In this document: one piece after another, positions 34,581 to 44,176 of the stretch
Layout of the letters: every line of letters starts with the position of its first letter
How positions within the stretch are numbered: the first letter of the stretch is position 1
Source: Methylobacter sp. BlB1
GTDB taxonomy: Bacteria; Pseudomonadota; Gammaproteobacteria; Methylococcales; Methylomonadaceae
Length of the DNA stretch: 55,077 nt
Direction of reading: 5' to 3'
Assembly (NCBI RefSeq): GCF_015476545.1
Contig: NZ_JADMKV010000027.1
Location: 1-55,077 of the forward strand
Made by a program: the position numbers and the translations under genes
Notes under the pieces: generated by a model
The model's input: only the letters and a program-made list of their open reading frames with translations
Database searches by the model: none
What the model was told of the DNA's origin: nothing

Positions 34581-37500
34581 ATGTATCCCAGCCCGATCAT
34601 CACTACGTTACAACAAGCCCAGCCAGCCCAAAGAAAGCCGATATTGAACGCCTATATTCGCGAGTTACTGGCGAATTTTATCGGCATGGACAGTGCGGAA
34701 GACATAACACCCAATCAAAGCTTTATCGAACTGGGCACGGATTCTCTGCAAGCGGTGGGATTCAAGTCCAGGCTGGAATCGAATCTGGTTTGTTCGCTGC
34801 GCACGACCTTGTTATTCGATCATCCCAGGATGGATTTGCTGGTCGATTATCTGATCGACGAGGTATTGCCGCTAGAGCCGATGTCGCCGGAAGAAACGCC
34901 GGACGCCGCCTTGGCGGCGCCGCCGCGCATCGGCAGCGCCCCGCTGTCCGTTGGCCGGATGCAGCCGATAGCCATTGTCGGATTGGCCGGATTATTTCCC
35001 GGCGCCGATAACGCGGAATTGTTATGGGAAAAAGTCATGGCCGGCGAATGCCTGCAGCCGGACCCATACGTGCCGGCAGTTGCGTTCGGATACGGCCGCA
35101 TCGACGAAAGCAGTCCGCCCGAAGATACCGAGGCTAACGACCTTGCCGACCGCCAACTGCAACTTCTGAAGCGGCTCATTGCGCAACTACAGAACGAATA
35201 CGAAATTACCGGGCGGATGCTCTCGGAGCCCATGACCGGCGTTTTCATAGCCGCCCAATCGTTCGTCGATCGCCTGGGTTGCTGCGATAACGGCGGCCAG
35301 CCCTATCGGGTTCCCATCGCCAACCAGCTATCCTTTCAATTCGACTTGAAAGGACCCAGCGAAGTCATCAATACCTTTTGCACCAGCGTCCACGTCGCGC
35401 TGCACCGCGCCGTGCAAAGCATCCGCTCCGGCGAATGCGAACAGGCCATCGTAGGCGCCGTCAACCTCATAGATGCCGGCGAATTCGCGTCCATGGCCAT
35501 GCATGGCCTTTACGATCAACTCCTGAGCAGCCGCAACCGGACGCGCAGTTTCAGTGACGAAGCCGACGGTTTCGTCCGCAGCGAAGGCGCGGGCGTCGCC
35601 ATTCTCAAACCGCTGGAGCAGGCGCTGGCGGACGGCAACCGGATTCTGGCGATCATCAAAGGCAGCGCCGTGCACCACGGCGGTCGCGGCTATTCGCTGG
35701 AAGCCCCCAACGTGCAGGGGCTAAGGCACGCCATAACAGCCAGCATAGCCCAGACCGGCGTCGGCACCGATACGATAGATTATGTGGAAGCCCACGGCAT
35801 CGGCAATACGCTGGCCGATGCCCTGGAACTGACCGCAATCAGCGACGCTTATCAGCTGTTGAGCGCGAATCCCGGCAAAAACTGGTTTGTCAGCAGCATC
35901 AAGCCCAGCATCGGCCATCCGGAGGTCGCATCGGGCATGGCTTCGCTGATCAAGGCCGTCAAGGCCCTGGAGCATCAGGCCATACCGGGCATAGCCGGGC
36001 TCGGAGAGCTCAATCGCGAATTGCCGGCCGATCATACCCTGATTCTGCAGAGCCAGTCCACCCATTGGCAAAACGGCTCCGCGCCACGCCGGGTAGCGCT
36101 CAACAGTTACGCGATCGGCGGCGTCAATGCGCACATTGTGCTGGAAGAATATTGCGGACAGCAGGCGGCCGATGCCGGCGCCGCTTTTACTCAGCCATCA
36201 GCAAGTGCGGCTAACGCTCAGGCAATGCAAGCCGCCGCTTTGAACGACGATACAGAGGCGGCGCTGGCGAGTCTGGTCGCCGAGGTGTTCGGCAAGGAGC
36301 TGTCGGCCATCGACCGTTCGCTATCGCCCGTCCATTACGGTTTCGATTCGATTCAGGTGGTGCAATTCATCAAGCGCCTGAACGAACGGCTGGGCTTGAA
36401 CATCAAGGTCGCCCAGGCGATGGGCGCCAAAAACTTCGGCGAATTTTTCGATATGCTGGCGCGGCAAACGCGCAGCTCGGACACTAGTGCGCCTGAAATG
36501 CCGCAAACGGCGGCGAGCGTGCCGACGACGCCGCAACCCTTGTCGGAAACCCAGAAAGGCCTGTGGTATATTCAGGAAACCTTTCCCGAGTCCACCGGTT
36601 TCAACGTCCCGCTGATTTTCCGGCTCAAAGCCCCAGCGGACCACGACTGTTTGCGAATGGCTCTGCTCGCGGTGCTGGAAGAGCGGCCGTTGCTGCGCTG
36701 CCGCTTTGAATGCCAAAAGGACGCAGCGGGCGAAGACATCGTCCAGAGGGTAGGCAGAGCCGCCGACAACCTTGTCATCGAGCACCTGACCCTGCCGGAA
36801 AGCGAACAGGCGGCGCCGTTCCTGCGCCAATTGCTGCAGCAGCCGTTCAATCTGAAAACCGATCCGCCGCTGCGGTTGTATACCGTAGAATGCCCGGCGG
36901 ACCAGCGCTACTATGTGTTCTTCGTCATACACCACATCGTCATCGACGGGTTTTCCGGCATGTTGTTTGCCAACGAGCTCTGGGGCAAATACCAGATCCT
37001 GGCCGCCGGCGGTCATCCGGCCGCGCAGGCGCCCGACACGGCCTTTTTCGACTTCATCGCCTGGGAGCGCGCCTATCTGAGCTGCGCGCGCGCCGAAGAC
37101 GACCTGGCCTGGTGGAAAAGCCGCCTGGCCGGCGTGCCGGCGACCATCGCCATGCCTTACGATACCCTGCCGCAACCCGATTTGCCCGATTTAGGGCTGG
37201 GCTGCGAAACGCTGACGCTGAACAGCGCAACCCTGTCCGCGCTGAAATATCTCGGCTCCATGCTGAACCAGAACTTGTCGGCGTTATTGCTGGGCGTCTT
37301 CAATATCCTGATCCACCGGCTGAGCGCGGAAGACGATATCGCCGTGAACATGCCGGTGGCCGGCAGGCCCTTGCAGCGCCATGAAAACACCATCGGCTGC
37401 TACATCAACCTGATGATCGTCAGAAACCAAGTCCGCCCGGACGATACTTTTCTGCAACTGGTAAAACAGATTGGCGCAAACCTTGCCGAAGCACTCGATC

Positions 37501-40496
37501 ACGCCAATTACCCGTTTATCCGGTTAATGCGCGAGTTGAGGCTCACGCTGCTCAACCCGAGCGAAGTGCCGTTTTCGGTGTCGTTCACCTACCAGAACAT
37601 CTTCGACGGCATACTAGGAGCCGAAGAGCGGCTGGGCGACGTCGAGCTGAGCTACGACGTGTATCAGGAAACGATGGACAGCTACATGCTGGAAGTCTAC
37701 GATTTCCGCGACAAGGTGGAACTGCACCTGAAATACCAGCGCAATCTGTTCGACGCCGCCACGATCCGCCGCCACCTCGGCTATCTGGAAACCCTGATAA
37801 CGGCTATCATCGAAGATCCCGGCCGACGCATCGATGAATACGATTGCCTGCCGGAGCAGGAGATAAGCCTGTTGCTGGACGGCTTCAACGATACCGCCGA
37901 GGAATTTCCCAAAGCGCATTGCGTCCATGAACTGTTCGAAGCCCGGGCGGCCCTGGCGCCGGACAGCACGGCCCTGATTTTCGCCGGCCGGCCAATGTCC
38001 TATGGCGCCCTGGCGGAACGCAGCCGGCGTCTGGCGATCTATCTGCAGGCCCAAGGCATGGGGCCGGATCGGCTGGTCGCGGTATGCATGGACCGATCCG
38101 CGGACATGGTTATTGCGGTGCTGGGCGTGCTGGGCGCCGGCGCCGCTTACCTGCCCATCGATCCGCATAACGGCGAGGACAGAATCCGCTACATGCTGAC
38201 CGACGGCGGCGTCAGCCTCTTGCTGACCCAATCCCATCTGCAGCCGCGGCTGTCCGGCTTATTGGCTGACTGCGGCTGCCGGACCGTGGCCGTGGACGAT
38301 CCCGCCTGGACCGACCAGGTATCCCGTAACACCGAACTGCGCCGCGAGGCCGGTCCGCAACATCCGGCTTATGTGATCTACACGTCCGGCAGCACCGGCA
38401 ACCCGAAGGGCGTAGTGATCGCTCACCGGTCGCTGGTGAATCTTTGCCATGCGATGACCGTAAAATACGGCATTACCGAGCAGGACAGAATCCTGCAGTT
38501 TGCCTCATTGAGCTTCGACATGTCGGTGGAGGAAATCTTTCCTTACCTGCTGACCGGTGCCGGCATCGTGATCCGTCAAGACGCCGATATCGAAGTGGAC
38601 AGTTTCTATCGGGTCGTCGTCGACAACGGCGTCACGATACTCAATCTCCCGCCGCAGTTCTACGGCGTGATCGCCGCGCTGGAACCGGAGCGGCAACAGC
38701 AACTGTTCAGCCAGCTGCGCCTGATCTCCTTCGGCGGCGAGGCCTTGCCGGAGACGACGCTGCAAGCCGTGCAGGACCGCGGCGTCCGGATATTCAACGC
38801 CTACGGCCCGACCGAATACACCGTCAATGCCGCGATCGCCGAGCTTGGCGCCGGGCAGCGCCTGACCATCGGCAAACCGATCGCCAACACCCGCCTGTAT
38901 GTGCTGGGCAGATACCTCGAGCTGCTGCCGATAGGCGTGGCCGGTGAACTGCATATCGCCGGCGAGGGGCTGGCACTGGGCTATCTGAACAATCCGGAAC
39001 TGACCGCCGAGAAGTTTATCGACAACCCCTACGCCCCCGGCAAGCTGTACAAAACCGGCGATCTGGCGCGCTGGCTGCCGGACGGCACTGTCGCCTATGT
39101 GGGCAGAACCGACCATCAGGTCAAAATTCGCGGCTTCCGGGTCGAGCTGGGCGAGATCGAAAATGCGCTGGCCGCGCTGCCGGAGGTAAAAAGCGCCGCC
39201 GCGATAGTGGCAAGGCCCCGCACCGGCGGCGAACGTCTGGTGGCCTATTACACGACCAATTTGGAAGCCATCGATGCCGACGGACTGCGCGAGCAATTGC
39301 GCCGCCGCCTGCCCGATTATATGGTGCCGGCCGCATTCGTCCGTCTGGACACGCTGCCGCTGACCGCCAACGGCAAAATCGACCGCAAGCAGCTGGAACA
39401 GATGCCGGTGGAATTCGACGCCGGCGAGCACTATGCCGCACCGCAGACCCCGGCCGAAAGGCAACTGGCGGGCATCTGGGAAGACGTGCTGGGGCTTGCG
39501 CGCGTCGGGCTCAACGACAACTTTTTCGAACTCGGCGGCCATTCCCTGCTGTCGATACAGTTGGCGAACAAAATCAATCAACAGCTGCCGTCCTCGCGCA
39601 TCGGCATTGCCGACATCATCCAATGCCCGACCGTGGGGGAACTGGCCGATCGCATCGGCAACGCCGACGGCAAGCCGGCAGGCTCGCCTTATGTCGTCAG
39701 TCTGCGCGACAGCATTCCGACCTTCATCATTCCGGGCATGCCGGGCTTAAGCGACGGTTACCATCAGCTGGCGGCGCGGATCGGCGATTGCGGCCCAGTG
39801 TACGGCCTGCAGATGAAAGGCTACGCCGGCAGCGCGCCGGCCGGATCGGTAGAGGAAATGGCCGCTCACAACATCGAGCAGATCAGAAGCATTAAGCCGC
39901 GCGGCGCAATCAGGCTTTATGCCCACAGCTACGGCGGAACCGTGGTCTACGAAATGCTCAGGCAGCTGCAAGACAGCGGGATTGTGGTCGAAGATGTGGT
40001 GCTGATAGACAGCGGCGTTGCCAGTTGGCCGAAGCAAATGGACAAACTTTCGGTCATCGCCTTCTGCAGGATGATTCTCGAAAATGCCGGCATCGATCCG
40101 GCCGGCCAGGAGGCGTTCATCACAGCCATTCTGGAAGACAAGCCTTATCCGCTCTGGAAAACCGAACTGGCAAAGTTGCTGCACGCGGCGATGGGCATTG
40201 CCGCCGACTATTTTCTGGATCTGTGGCATGTGGTCGAGACGTCGCTGGCCGTCGATTACCGCTATCCGCACGGCAAACTGCCGCACCGGCCGACGCTGAT
40301 CATCGCCGAGGAGAGCGAGCGCTGGCTGGAACCGGACTGCTGGAACGCCTACTACGACGAGGTCAGGATCATCCATGCCGGCGGCGGGCATTACTCCGTC
40401 GTCGCCGAGCCTTATTGCTCGAAATGGCTGAAAGAACTGAAGCCTGGATGCCGTTTAGGTCCGGAACATCTGGAAGGGCACTACTATGGCGCTTAA
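34581..40496 (+). CDS. Hybrid megasynthase: ACP-KS-ACP-C-A-PCP-TE
   Basis: 1971 residues from ATG 34581; the frame is open to 34437, but that part crosses a REP-like repeat and looks non-native. Domains in order: acyl carrier (Ser55 in LGTDSLQ, ~20-95); ketosynthase ~127-525 with Cys267 (NTFCTSVHV), His405 (VEAHGIGN) and His446 (SIGHPEVASG); second carrier (Ser590, YGFDSIQ); condensation ~652-1092 with HHIVIDG at 784-790; adenylation ~1112-1602 (TSGSTGNPKG); PCP Ser1655 (LGGHSLL); thioesterase ~1702-1965 with Ser1783 (AHSYGG). No acyltransferase, epimerase or reductase. My hand-read adenylation code is D-M-E-N-I-F-A-V-N-K; its Glu hints at a basic residue such as ornithine or lysine. Probable assembly line for an isonitrile acyl-amino acid, released by hydrolysis or cyclisation. 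Confidence 0.9.
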   Translation: MYPSPIITTLQQAQPAQRKPILNAYIRELLANFIGMDSAEDITPNQSFIELGTDSLQAVGFKSRLESNLVCSLRTTLLFDHPRMDLLVDYLIDEVLPLEPMSPEETPDAALAAPPRIGSAPLSVGRMQPIAIVGLAGLFPGADNAELLWEKVMAGECLQPDPYVPAVAFGYGRIDESSPPEDTEANDLADRQLQLLKRLIAQLQNEYEITGRMLSEPMTGVFIAAQSFVDRLGCCDNGGQPYRVPIANQLSFQFDLKGPSEVINTFCTSVHVALHRAVQSIRSGECEQAIVGAVNLIDAGEFASMAMHGLYDQLLSSRNRTRSFSDEADGFVRSEGAGVAILKPLEQALADGNRILAIIKGSAVHHGGRGYSLEAPNVQGLRHAITASIAQTGVGTDTIDYVEAHGIGNTLADALELTAISDAYQLLSANPGKNWFVSSIKPSIGHPEVASGMASLIKAVKALEHQAIPGIAGLGELNRELPADHTLILQSQSTHWQNGSAPRRVALNSYAIGGVNAHIVLEEYCGQQAADAGAAFTQPSASAANAQAMQAAALNDDTEAALASLVAEVFGKELSAIDRSLSPVHYGFDSIQVVQFIKRLNERLGLNIKVAQAMGAKNFGEFFDMLARQTRSSDTSAPEMPQTAASVPTTPQPLSETQKGLWYIQETFPESTGFNVPLIFRLKAPADHDCLRMALLAVLEERPLLRCRFECQKDAAGEDIVQRVGRAADNLVIEHLTLPESEQAAPFLRQLLQQPFNLKTDPPLRLYTVECPADQRYYVFFVIHHIVIDGFSGMLFANELWGKYQILAAGGHPAAQAPDTAFFDFIAWERAYLSCARAEDDLAWWKSRLAGVPATIAMPYDTLPQPDLPDLGLGCETLTLNSATLSALKYLGSMLNQNLSALLLGVFNILIHRLSAEDDIAVNMPVAGRPLQRHENTIGCYINLMIVRNQVRPDDTFLQLVKQIGANLAEALDHANYPFIRLMRELRLTLLNPSEVPFSVSFTYQNIFDGILGAEERLGDVELSYDVYQETMDSYMLEVYDFRDKVELHLKYQRNLFDAATIRRHLGYLETLITAIIEDPGRRIDEYDCLPEQEISLLLDGFNDTAEEFPKAHCVHELFEARAALAPDSTALIFAGRPMSYGALAERSRRLAIYLQAQGMGPDRLVAVCMDRSADMVIAVLGVLGAGAAYLPIDPHNGEDRIRYMLTDGGVSLLLTQSHLQPRLSGLLADCGCRTVAVDDPAWTDQVSRNTELRREAGPQHPAYVIYTSGSTGNPKGVVIAHRSLVNLCHAMTVKYGITEQDRILQFASLSFDMSVEEIFPYLLTGAGIVIRQDADIEVDSFYRVVVDNGVTILNLPPQFYGVIAALEPERQQQLFSQLRLISFGGEALPETTLQAVQDRGVRIFNAYGPTEYTVNAAIAELGAGQRLTIGKPIANTRLYVLGRYLELLPIGVAGELHIAGEGLALGYLNNPELTAEKFIDNPYAPGKLYKTGDLARWLPDGTVAYVGRTDHQVKIRGFRVELGEIENALAALPEVKSAAAIVARPRTGGERLVAYYTTNLEAIDADGLREQLRRRLPDYMVPAAFVRLDTLPLTANGKIDRKQLEQMPVEFDAGEHYAAPQTPAERQLAGIWEDVLGLARVGLNDNFFELGGHSLLSIQLANKINQQLPSSRIGIADIIQCPTVGELADRIGNADGKPAGSPYVVSLRDSIPTFIIPGMPGLSDGYHQLAARIGDCGPVYGLQMKGYAGSAPAGSVEEMAAHNIEQIRSIKPRGAIRLYAHSYGGTVVYEMLRQLQDSGIVVEDVVLIDSGVASWPKQMDKLSVIAFCRMILENAGIDPAGQEAFITAILEDKPYPLWKTELAKLLHAAMGIAADYFLDLWHVVETSLAVDYRYPHGKLPHRPTLIIAEESERWLEPDCWNAYYDEVRIIHAGGGHYSVVAEPYCSKWLKELKPGCRLGPEHLEGHYYGA

Positions 40497-41922
40497 GGCC
40501 GGCTATTTATTGCTGCTGTGCAGTCTGGCGGGATGCACCATGGGGCCCGATTACCGGCCGCCTTCGCTCGCCGTACCGGGTCATTGGCAGGCCGAAAAGG
40601 ACACCGGCCCGAATCTGAAATTCACAACCTCGGAAAAACTGAGAACCTGGTGGAAGAGCTTCGGCGATCCCCAGCTTGACCGGCTGATGGAACTGGCGCT
40701 GACCGACAATCTGGACCTCAAGATGGCATTGACACGCATCGATCAGGCCCGCGCCGACCGGCGCTCGGTCCGGGCGGAGCTGTTTCCGCAGATTGGCATA
40801 AAAGCGGGCGGCCAGCGTCACCAGAACCTCTCTCCCATCTACGCGCGCGGCGTCCGTTTCAATATATTCGAGCTGGGTTTCGACGCCCTGTGGGAAGTCG
40901 ACTTGTTCGGGCGCCTGCAGCGTCAGCTGGAGGCAGCCAGCGCCGATCTGGAAGCGGCGGAGGAGGAGCACGCCCAGGCGCTGGTGACGCTCACGGCGGA
41001 ACTGGCGCGTTCTTACGTGGAATACCGCAACCTGCAGAACCAGCTGCGGATCACGCGCTCGAACCTGGAAGCGCAACGGCACACGCTGAAGCTGACCGAA
41101 AGACTATTCAATGAAGGCGTCGGCACGCGACATGACGTGGTCAGGGCGCGTGCCCAGGCCGAGAACACCGAGGCGCAGCTGCCCACACTGGAAGCCGGGG
41201 TGACTGCCACACTCAGGCAGCTGGAAGTGCTGATCGGCAGGCAACCCGGCACGCTGGACGGCGAGTTGCAGGCAACCGCCGCACTGCCGGTTGCATCGGC
41301 GCAAAAACTGCTGACTTCGCCGGCCGAAACCATTCGCTGGCGGCCTGACGTTCACGTCGCCGAACGCCGGCTCGCGGCTGCGACTGCCCTGCAAGGCGCG
41401 GCTATTGCCGAATTGTTCCCGAAAATCTCGCTGTCAGCCTTTTTGGGGCTGCGCAGCACCGACGTTGAAACCCTGTTCAAGTCAGCGGCCTTTTCCTACA
41501 GCACGGCTGCCAATTTGCTACAGCCGCTGCTCAATTTCGGCCGCATCCAGGCCGGCATCGATCTGACCAAGGCGCAGCAGCAGGAAGCCTATCTGATCTA
41601 CGAAAAGACCGTGCTCGAAGCGCTGAGCGAGACCGAAATTACTCTGACCCGCTATTTGAAGGAGGAGGTGCGGCGGCAAACCCTGGCCCGCGCCGTGGCA
41701 GATCAGCGCGAATCTGTCCGGCTGTCCCAGCTGCGTTATCAGGAAGGGGTCATTACCTTTTTGGACGTGCTGGATGCCCAGCGCGCCCTCTACGCCGCCG
41801 AAATCGAGCTGGCTCGCTCCGAAGCAGAGACTTCCACGAATCTGATCGCCTTTTACAAGGCGCTGGGAGGCGGCGCGAACTCAGCATCGGCATTAGAAGA
41901 AATCGCTCAGGGGACATCATAA
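40486..41922 (+). CDS. NodT/OprM-family outer-membrane efflux lipoprotein
   Basis: 478 residues. Signal peptide with lipobox LAGC (Cys16), then GPDYRPP, the typical start of NodT-type RND/EmrAB channel proteins. Two internally repeated long helices follow, with LEAAEEEHAQALVTLTAELA and WRPDVHVAERRLAA, as in TolC-like trimers. The ATG lies inside the last codons of the megasynthase, so export is coupled to synthesis. With the divergent emrAB genes it would complete a tripartite exporter. Confidence 0.9.
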   Translation: MALKAGYLLLLCSLAGCTMGPDYRPPSLAVPGHWQAEKDTGPNLKFTTSEKLRTWWKSFGDPQLDRLMELALTDNLDLKMALTRIDQARADRRSVRAELFPQIGIKAGGQRHQNLSPIYARGVRFNIFELGFDALWEVDLFGRLQRQLEAASADLEAAEEEHAQALVTLTAELARSYVEYRNLQNQLRITRSNLEAQRHTLKLTERLFNEGVGTRHDVVRARAQAENTEAQLPTLEAGVTATLRQLEVLIGRQPGTLDGELQATAALPVASAQKLLTSPAETIRWRPDVHVAERRLAAATALQGAAIAELFPKISLSAFLGLRSTDVETLFKSAAFSYSTAANLLQPLLNFGRIQAGIDLTKAQQQEAYLIYEKTVLEALSETEITLTRYLKEEVRRQTLARAVADQRESVRLSQLRYQEGVITFLDVLDAQRALYAAEIELARSEAETSTNLIAFYKALGGGANSASALEEIAQGTS

Positions 41923-41928
41923 GCAAAT

Positions 41929-41958
41929 GGCCTGACTGTTGCCGATCGTCGTCAGGCC
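41929..41958 (+). terminator. Probable terminator of the biosynthetic operon
   Basis: GGCCTGAC (41929-41936) pairs with GTCAGGCC (41951-41958) across a 14-base loop, six bases after the channel gene stop. Only two T follow, so it is an imperfect Rho-independent site. Confidence 0.5.
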
Positions 41959-42071
41959 TTGGCTCTCAGCCAGGAAAATATCAAGGCAAACAACAGCGGC
42001 CTGAAAATCAGTTTTGGTGCGGGAGCTAAGGAACATCATCTGGTGGAAACGGATTTCCACCGCGCCACCTA

Positions 42072-42296
42072 TCAATTCATTGCCTTTCCATCATTTTTTA
42101 TCCGCCGCGATCTCAGGAAATGCGCAGCCATCTTGGGGCGCCGGTCGCGGATGACGTTCTGGCCGGTCTTAAAAACGGCGAAAGCCCACACGTGCATGCC
42201 GGCTACAAAAGGCCGATTCGTCACGGCATCGAGATAGTGTCTCAGGAATTCGACCTGATATTCCTCCATCCACATCTCCGGCGGAATACTGTGCGC
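42072..42296 (-). pseudogene. Duplicated 3' fragment of the GH2 beta-glucuronidase gene
   Basis: Bases 42114-42296 match 46508-46726, the end of the GH2 gene, at high identity but with 36 bases missing. Translation gives EEYQVEFLRHYLDAV and RPFVAGMHVWAFA, then NVIR joined directly to DRRPKMAAHFLRS. The lost 12 residues include the NxK motif needed for glucuronic-acid recognition. A short CGCGG repeat flanks the deletion. The fragment lacks the catalytic domain and is inert. Confidence 0.85.
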
Positions 42297-42350
42297 TTTG
42301 TCAAGTTGAAGGCGCTCCAGCGGCAGTCGCGCTATGTTGAAACTTCCGCC

Positions 42351-42373
42351 GGACGGGTTTTTTAAACCCGTCC
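42351..42373. repeat. Palindromic hairpin, GGACGGGTTT stem
   Basis: A perfect 10-base inverted repeat with a 3-base loop. A related palindrome lies 110 bases away. There is no T tract, so it is more likely a REP-type element than a terminator. Confidence 0.6.
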
Positions 42374-42460
42374 GAACGTTTTACCGAAGCCATGAAATCG
42401 GTTTGAAACGTTCTGGACAAACTGGCAAGCCTGCCTTTTTGGAACATGCCCGAACGTTAC

Positions 42461-42482
42461 GGACGGGATGAATATCCCGTCC
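42461..42482. repeat. Palindromic hairpin, GGACGGGAT stem
   Basis: GGACGGGAT and ATCCCGTCC enclose GAAT, a perfect 9-base stem sharing the GGACGGG core with the 42351 hairpin. It is part of a 929-base gene-free stretch (41923-42851) filled with a terminator, a pseudogene fragment and repeats. Confidence 0.6.
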
Positions 42483-42572
42483 GGCGTTTGGACCGTAGTC
42501 GCGTCGCACTGATCTTCGGAAAAAAGATATAGCGCGATTGCCCTGGCTCCAGCGCCAGGGCAGAGGAACGGA

Positions 42573-42714
42573 CTGAGGATAAGGCGAGAAATAATTTCCC
42601 TGAATTTTGACCAGCAACAGTGTGGGGGCGACTTCGCCTACCAACAGTAGGCGCTCTAGGCGAATACCCGCAAGGGGCACAAGTGAACTCGCCCCTACAT
42701 AAGCGCTGATTTCA
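42573..42714. repeat. Dispersed palindromic intergenic element, copy E
   Basis: Begins GAGGATAAGGCGAGAAATAA and ends GCCCCTACATAAG, both shared with copy D. Its centre has GGCGAATACCCGCAAGGGGC and ACAAGTGAACTCGCCCCTAC (matched in pieces), the reverse orientation of the core in copy A. Confidence 0.7.
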
Positions 42715-42851
42715 GCAACTCTCTGGCGCACCATCGGCGCCAATTAATGGATCGTTTTCAGGCCGACGAGTGCATGAATTTCTTGAGACACCCTGGCAAA
42801 AAACCGATATTTGTCTATGCTTAGGTCAATATAAAAACAAAAAATTGACCT

Positions 42852-43343
42852 ATGAAAAAATTAAAGTTCTCGGGCTTCACGGCGCTTGAGCTCATGATCG
42901 TTATCGCCATCATTGCCATCCTGGCGGCGCTGGCCGTGCCTTCATTCAGAACCACTCTCGACAAGCAACGCATCACCCACGCGGCGGAAGCCGTGTTGGC
43001 CGATCTGCGCTGGGCGCGGGCCGAGGCCATTAAGCGCAATAGGCCAGTCAGAGTCACCTTCACCACCGGCAGTACATGGAGTTATACCTTGCATGCCGAT
43101 CCCGCCGGCAGCAACACGCTGCTCAAGACCGTCAGCGGCAGCGAGTTTGCCTCGACAACCCTGACCACAGCCAGTTTTGCCGGCGACGTTGCCTATACCA
43201 CTTTTGACCCGACACGCGGCATCGCCCTTAATGACGGCACGGTCATGCTCACGTCCTCTGATTTTAGCGCCGGCGTTATCGTCAGGCCTCTGGGGCGGGT
43301 ACATATCTGCGGCTCAATGGGAGGCTACGAAGCATGCCCCTAA
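42852..43343 (+). CDS. fimT: FimT/GspH-family minor type IV pilin
   Basis: 163 residues. Class III signal peptide cut at G/FTALELMIVIAI with Glu5, then a GspH/FimT-type globular domain with a helical ADLRWARAEAIKR segment. It is processed by PilD and helps prime pilus assembly; FimT proteins in some species bind DNA for uptake. First gene of a four-gene minor-pilin operon; it overlaps pilW by 10 bases. Confidence 0.88.
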   Translation: MKKLKFSGFTALELMIVIAIIAILAALAVPSFRTTLDKQRITHAAEAVLADLRWARAEAIKRNRPVRVTFTTGSTWSYTLHADPAGSNTLLKTVSGSEFASTTLTTASFAGDVAYTTFDPTRGIALNDGTVMLTSSDFSAGVIVRPLGRVHICGSMGGYEACP

Positions 43344-44158
43344 TCCAGAAACGGCAAACCGGCGTCACGCTGATCGAATTGCTGATCGGCATGCTGATCG
43401 GCTTGATTGTGGTTGCCGCCGGCCTCAGCGTTTTCATCACCTCGCTCAAAGGCCAGGCCGACAACATTAAGCTCAGCCGCCTGAACCAGGACATGCGGGC
43501 CATGATGGACCTCATGGAACGCGATATCCGTCGGGCCGGCTTCGTGACCTCTGACCCCACGACTAATCTGGCCGCGCTGCAAAACAACCCTTTTTTTGAT
43601 GCCGCGACCGGCGGCGCTAGCACCGAACTGACCGTTTATAACGGCGGCGCCTGCCTAGTCTACGCCTACAACCGCGATAACGACAGTCCGCCGTTCGTCG
43701 ACAGCAATGAACGTGCCGGCTTTCGTCTGAACAATGGCAACCTGGAAATGCGCCGCAGCGGCGACACCAACGAAGATTGCGACAACGGCGACTGGCAGTC
43801 CATTACCGAAGCGGAAGTGGAAATTACCGGCCTGACTTTCACCTTAACGACCGCCGCCTTGAATGTCAGCAGCATGATGACCGATACCGATGGCGACGGC
43901 TGCCGTGATGGCGATGATCAAGACCCTGCCACCGCGGATTCGGGGTGCAAAACCGGCAATTACGGCAATAACCTGTGCGATAGCGGCGAAAGCTGCAACA
44001 CCTGCACGCGCGATGGCAGCCCCGATCCCGCCTGCCTGTATGTGCGTGACGTTGCCATTTCGCTGTCCGGCCGCTTGCGCGATGACCAAACCGTCACCCA
44101 AACCATCACCGAGCAGGTGCGGGTGCGCAACGACAAATACTTGGCGGCCCTGCCTTAA
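43334..44158 (+). CDS. pilW: PilW-family minor pilin with calcium-loop and Cys-rich insert
   Basis: 274 residues. Prepilin site G/VTLIELLIGMLIG, then the PilW-type LMERDIRRAGF. Unusually, residues 184-195 read DTDGDGCRDGDD, an EF-hand or thrombospondin-3-like calcium loop, followed by a Cys-rich stretch (about seven Cys between 190 and 235: SGCKTGN, NLCDSGESCNTC, DPACLY). These are likely disulphides exposed on the pilus tip. Minor pilins PilV, PilW and PilX form the tip complex that primes assembly. Confidence 0.87.
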   Translation: MPLIQKRQTGVTLIELLIGMLIGLIVVAAGLSVFITSLKGQADNIKLSRLNQDMRAMMDLMERDIRRAGFVTSDPTTNLAALQNNPFFDAATGGASTELTVYNGGACLVYAYNRDNDSPPFVDSNERAGFRLNNGNLEMRRSGDTNEDCDNGDWQSITEAEVEITGLTFTLTTAALNVSSMMTDTDGDGCRDGDDQDPATADSGCKTGNYGNNLCDSGESCNTCTRDGSPDPACLYVRDVAISLSGRLRDDQTVTQTITEQVRVRNDKYLAALP

Positions 44159-44176
44159 CCGTCCCGTTCTGCAAAA

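Noticed and set aside
42351-42373. Terminator for the biosynthetic operon
   Set aside because: Strong hairpin but no T tract, far from the last gene, and a sister palindrome nearby points to a REP-type repeat.
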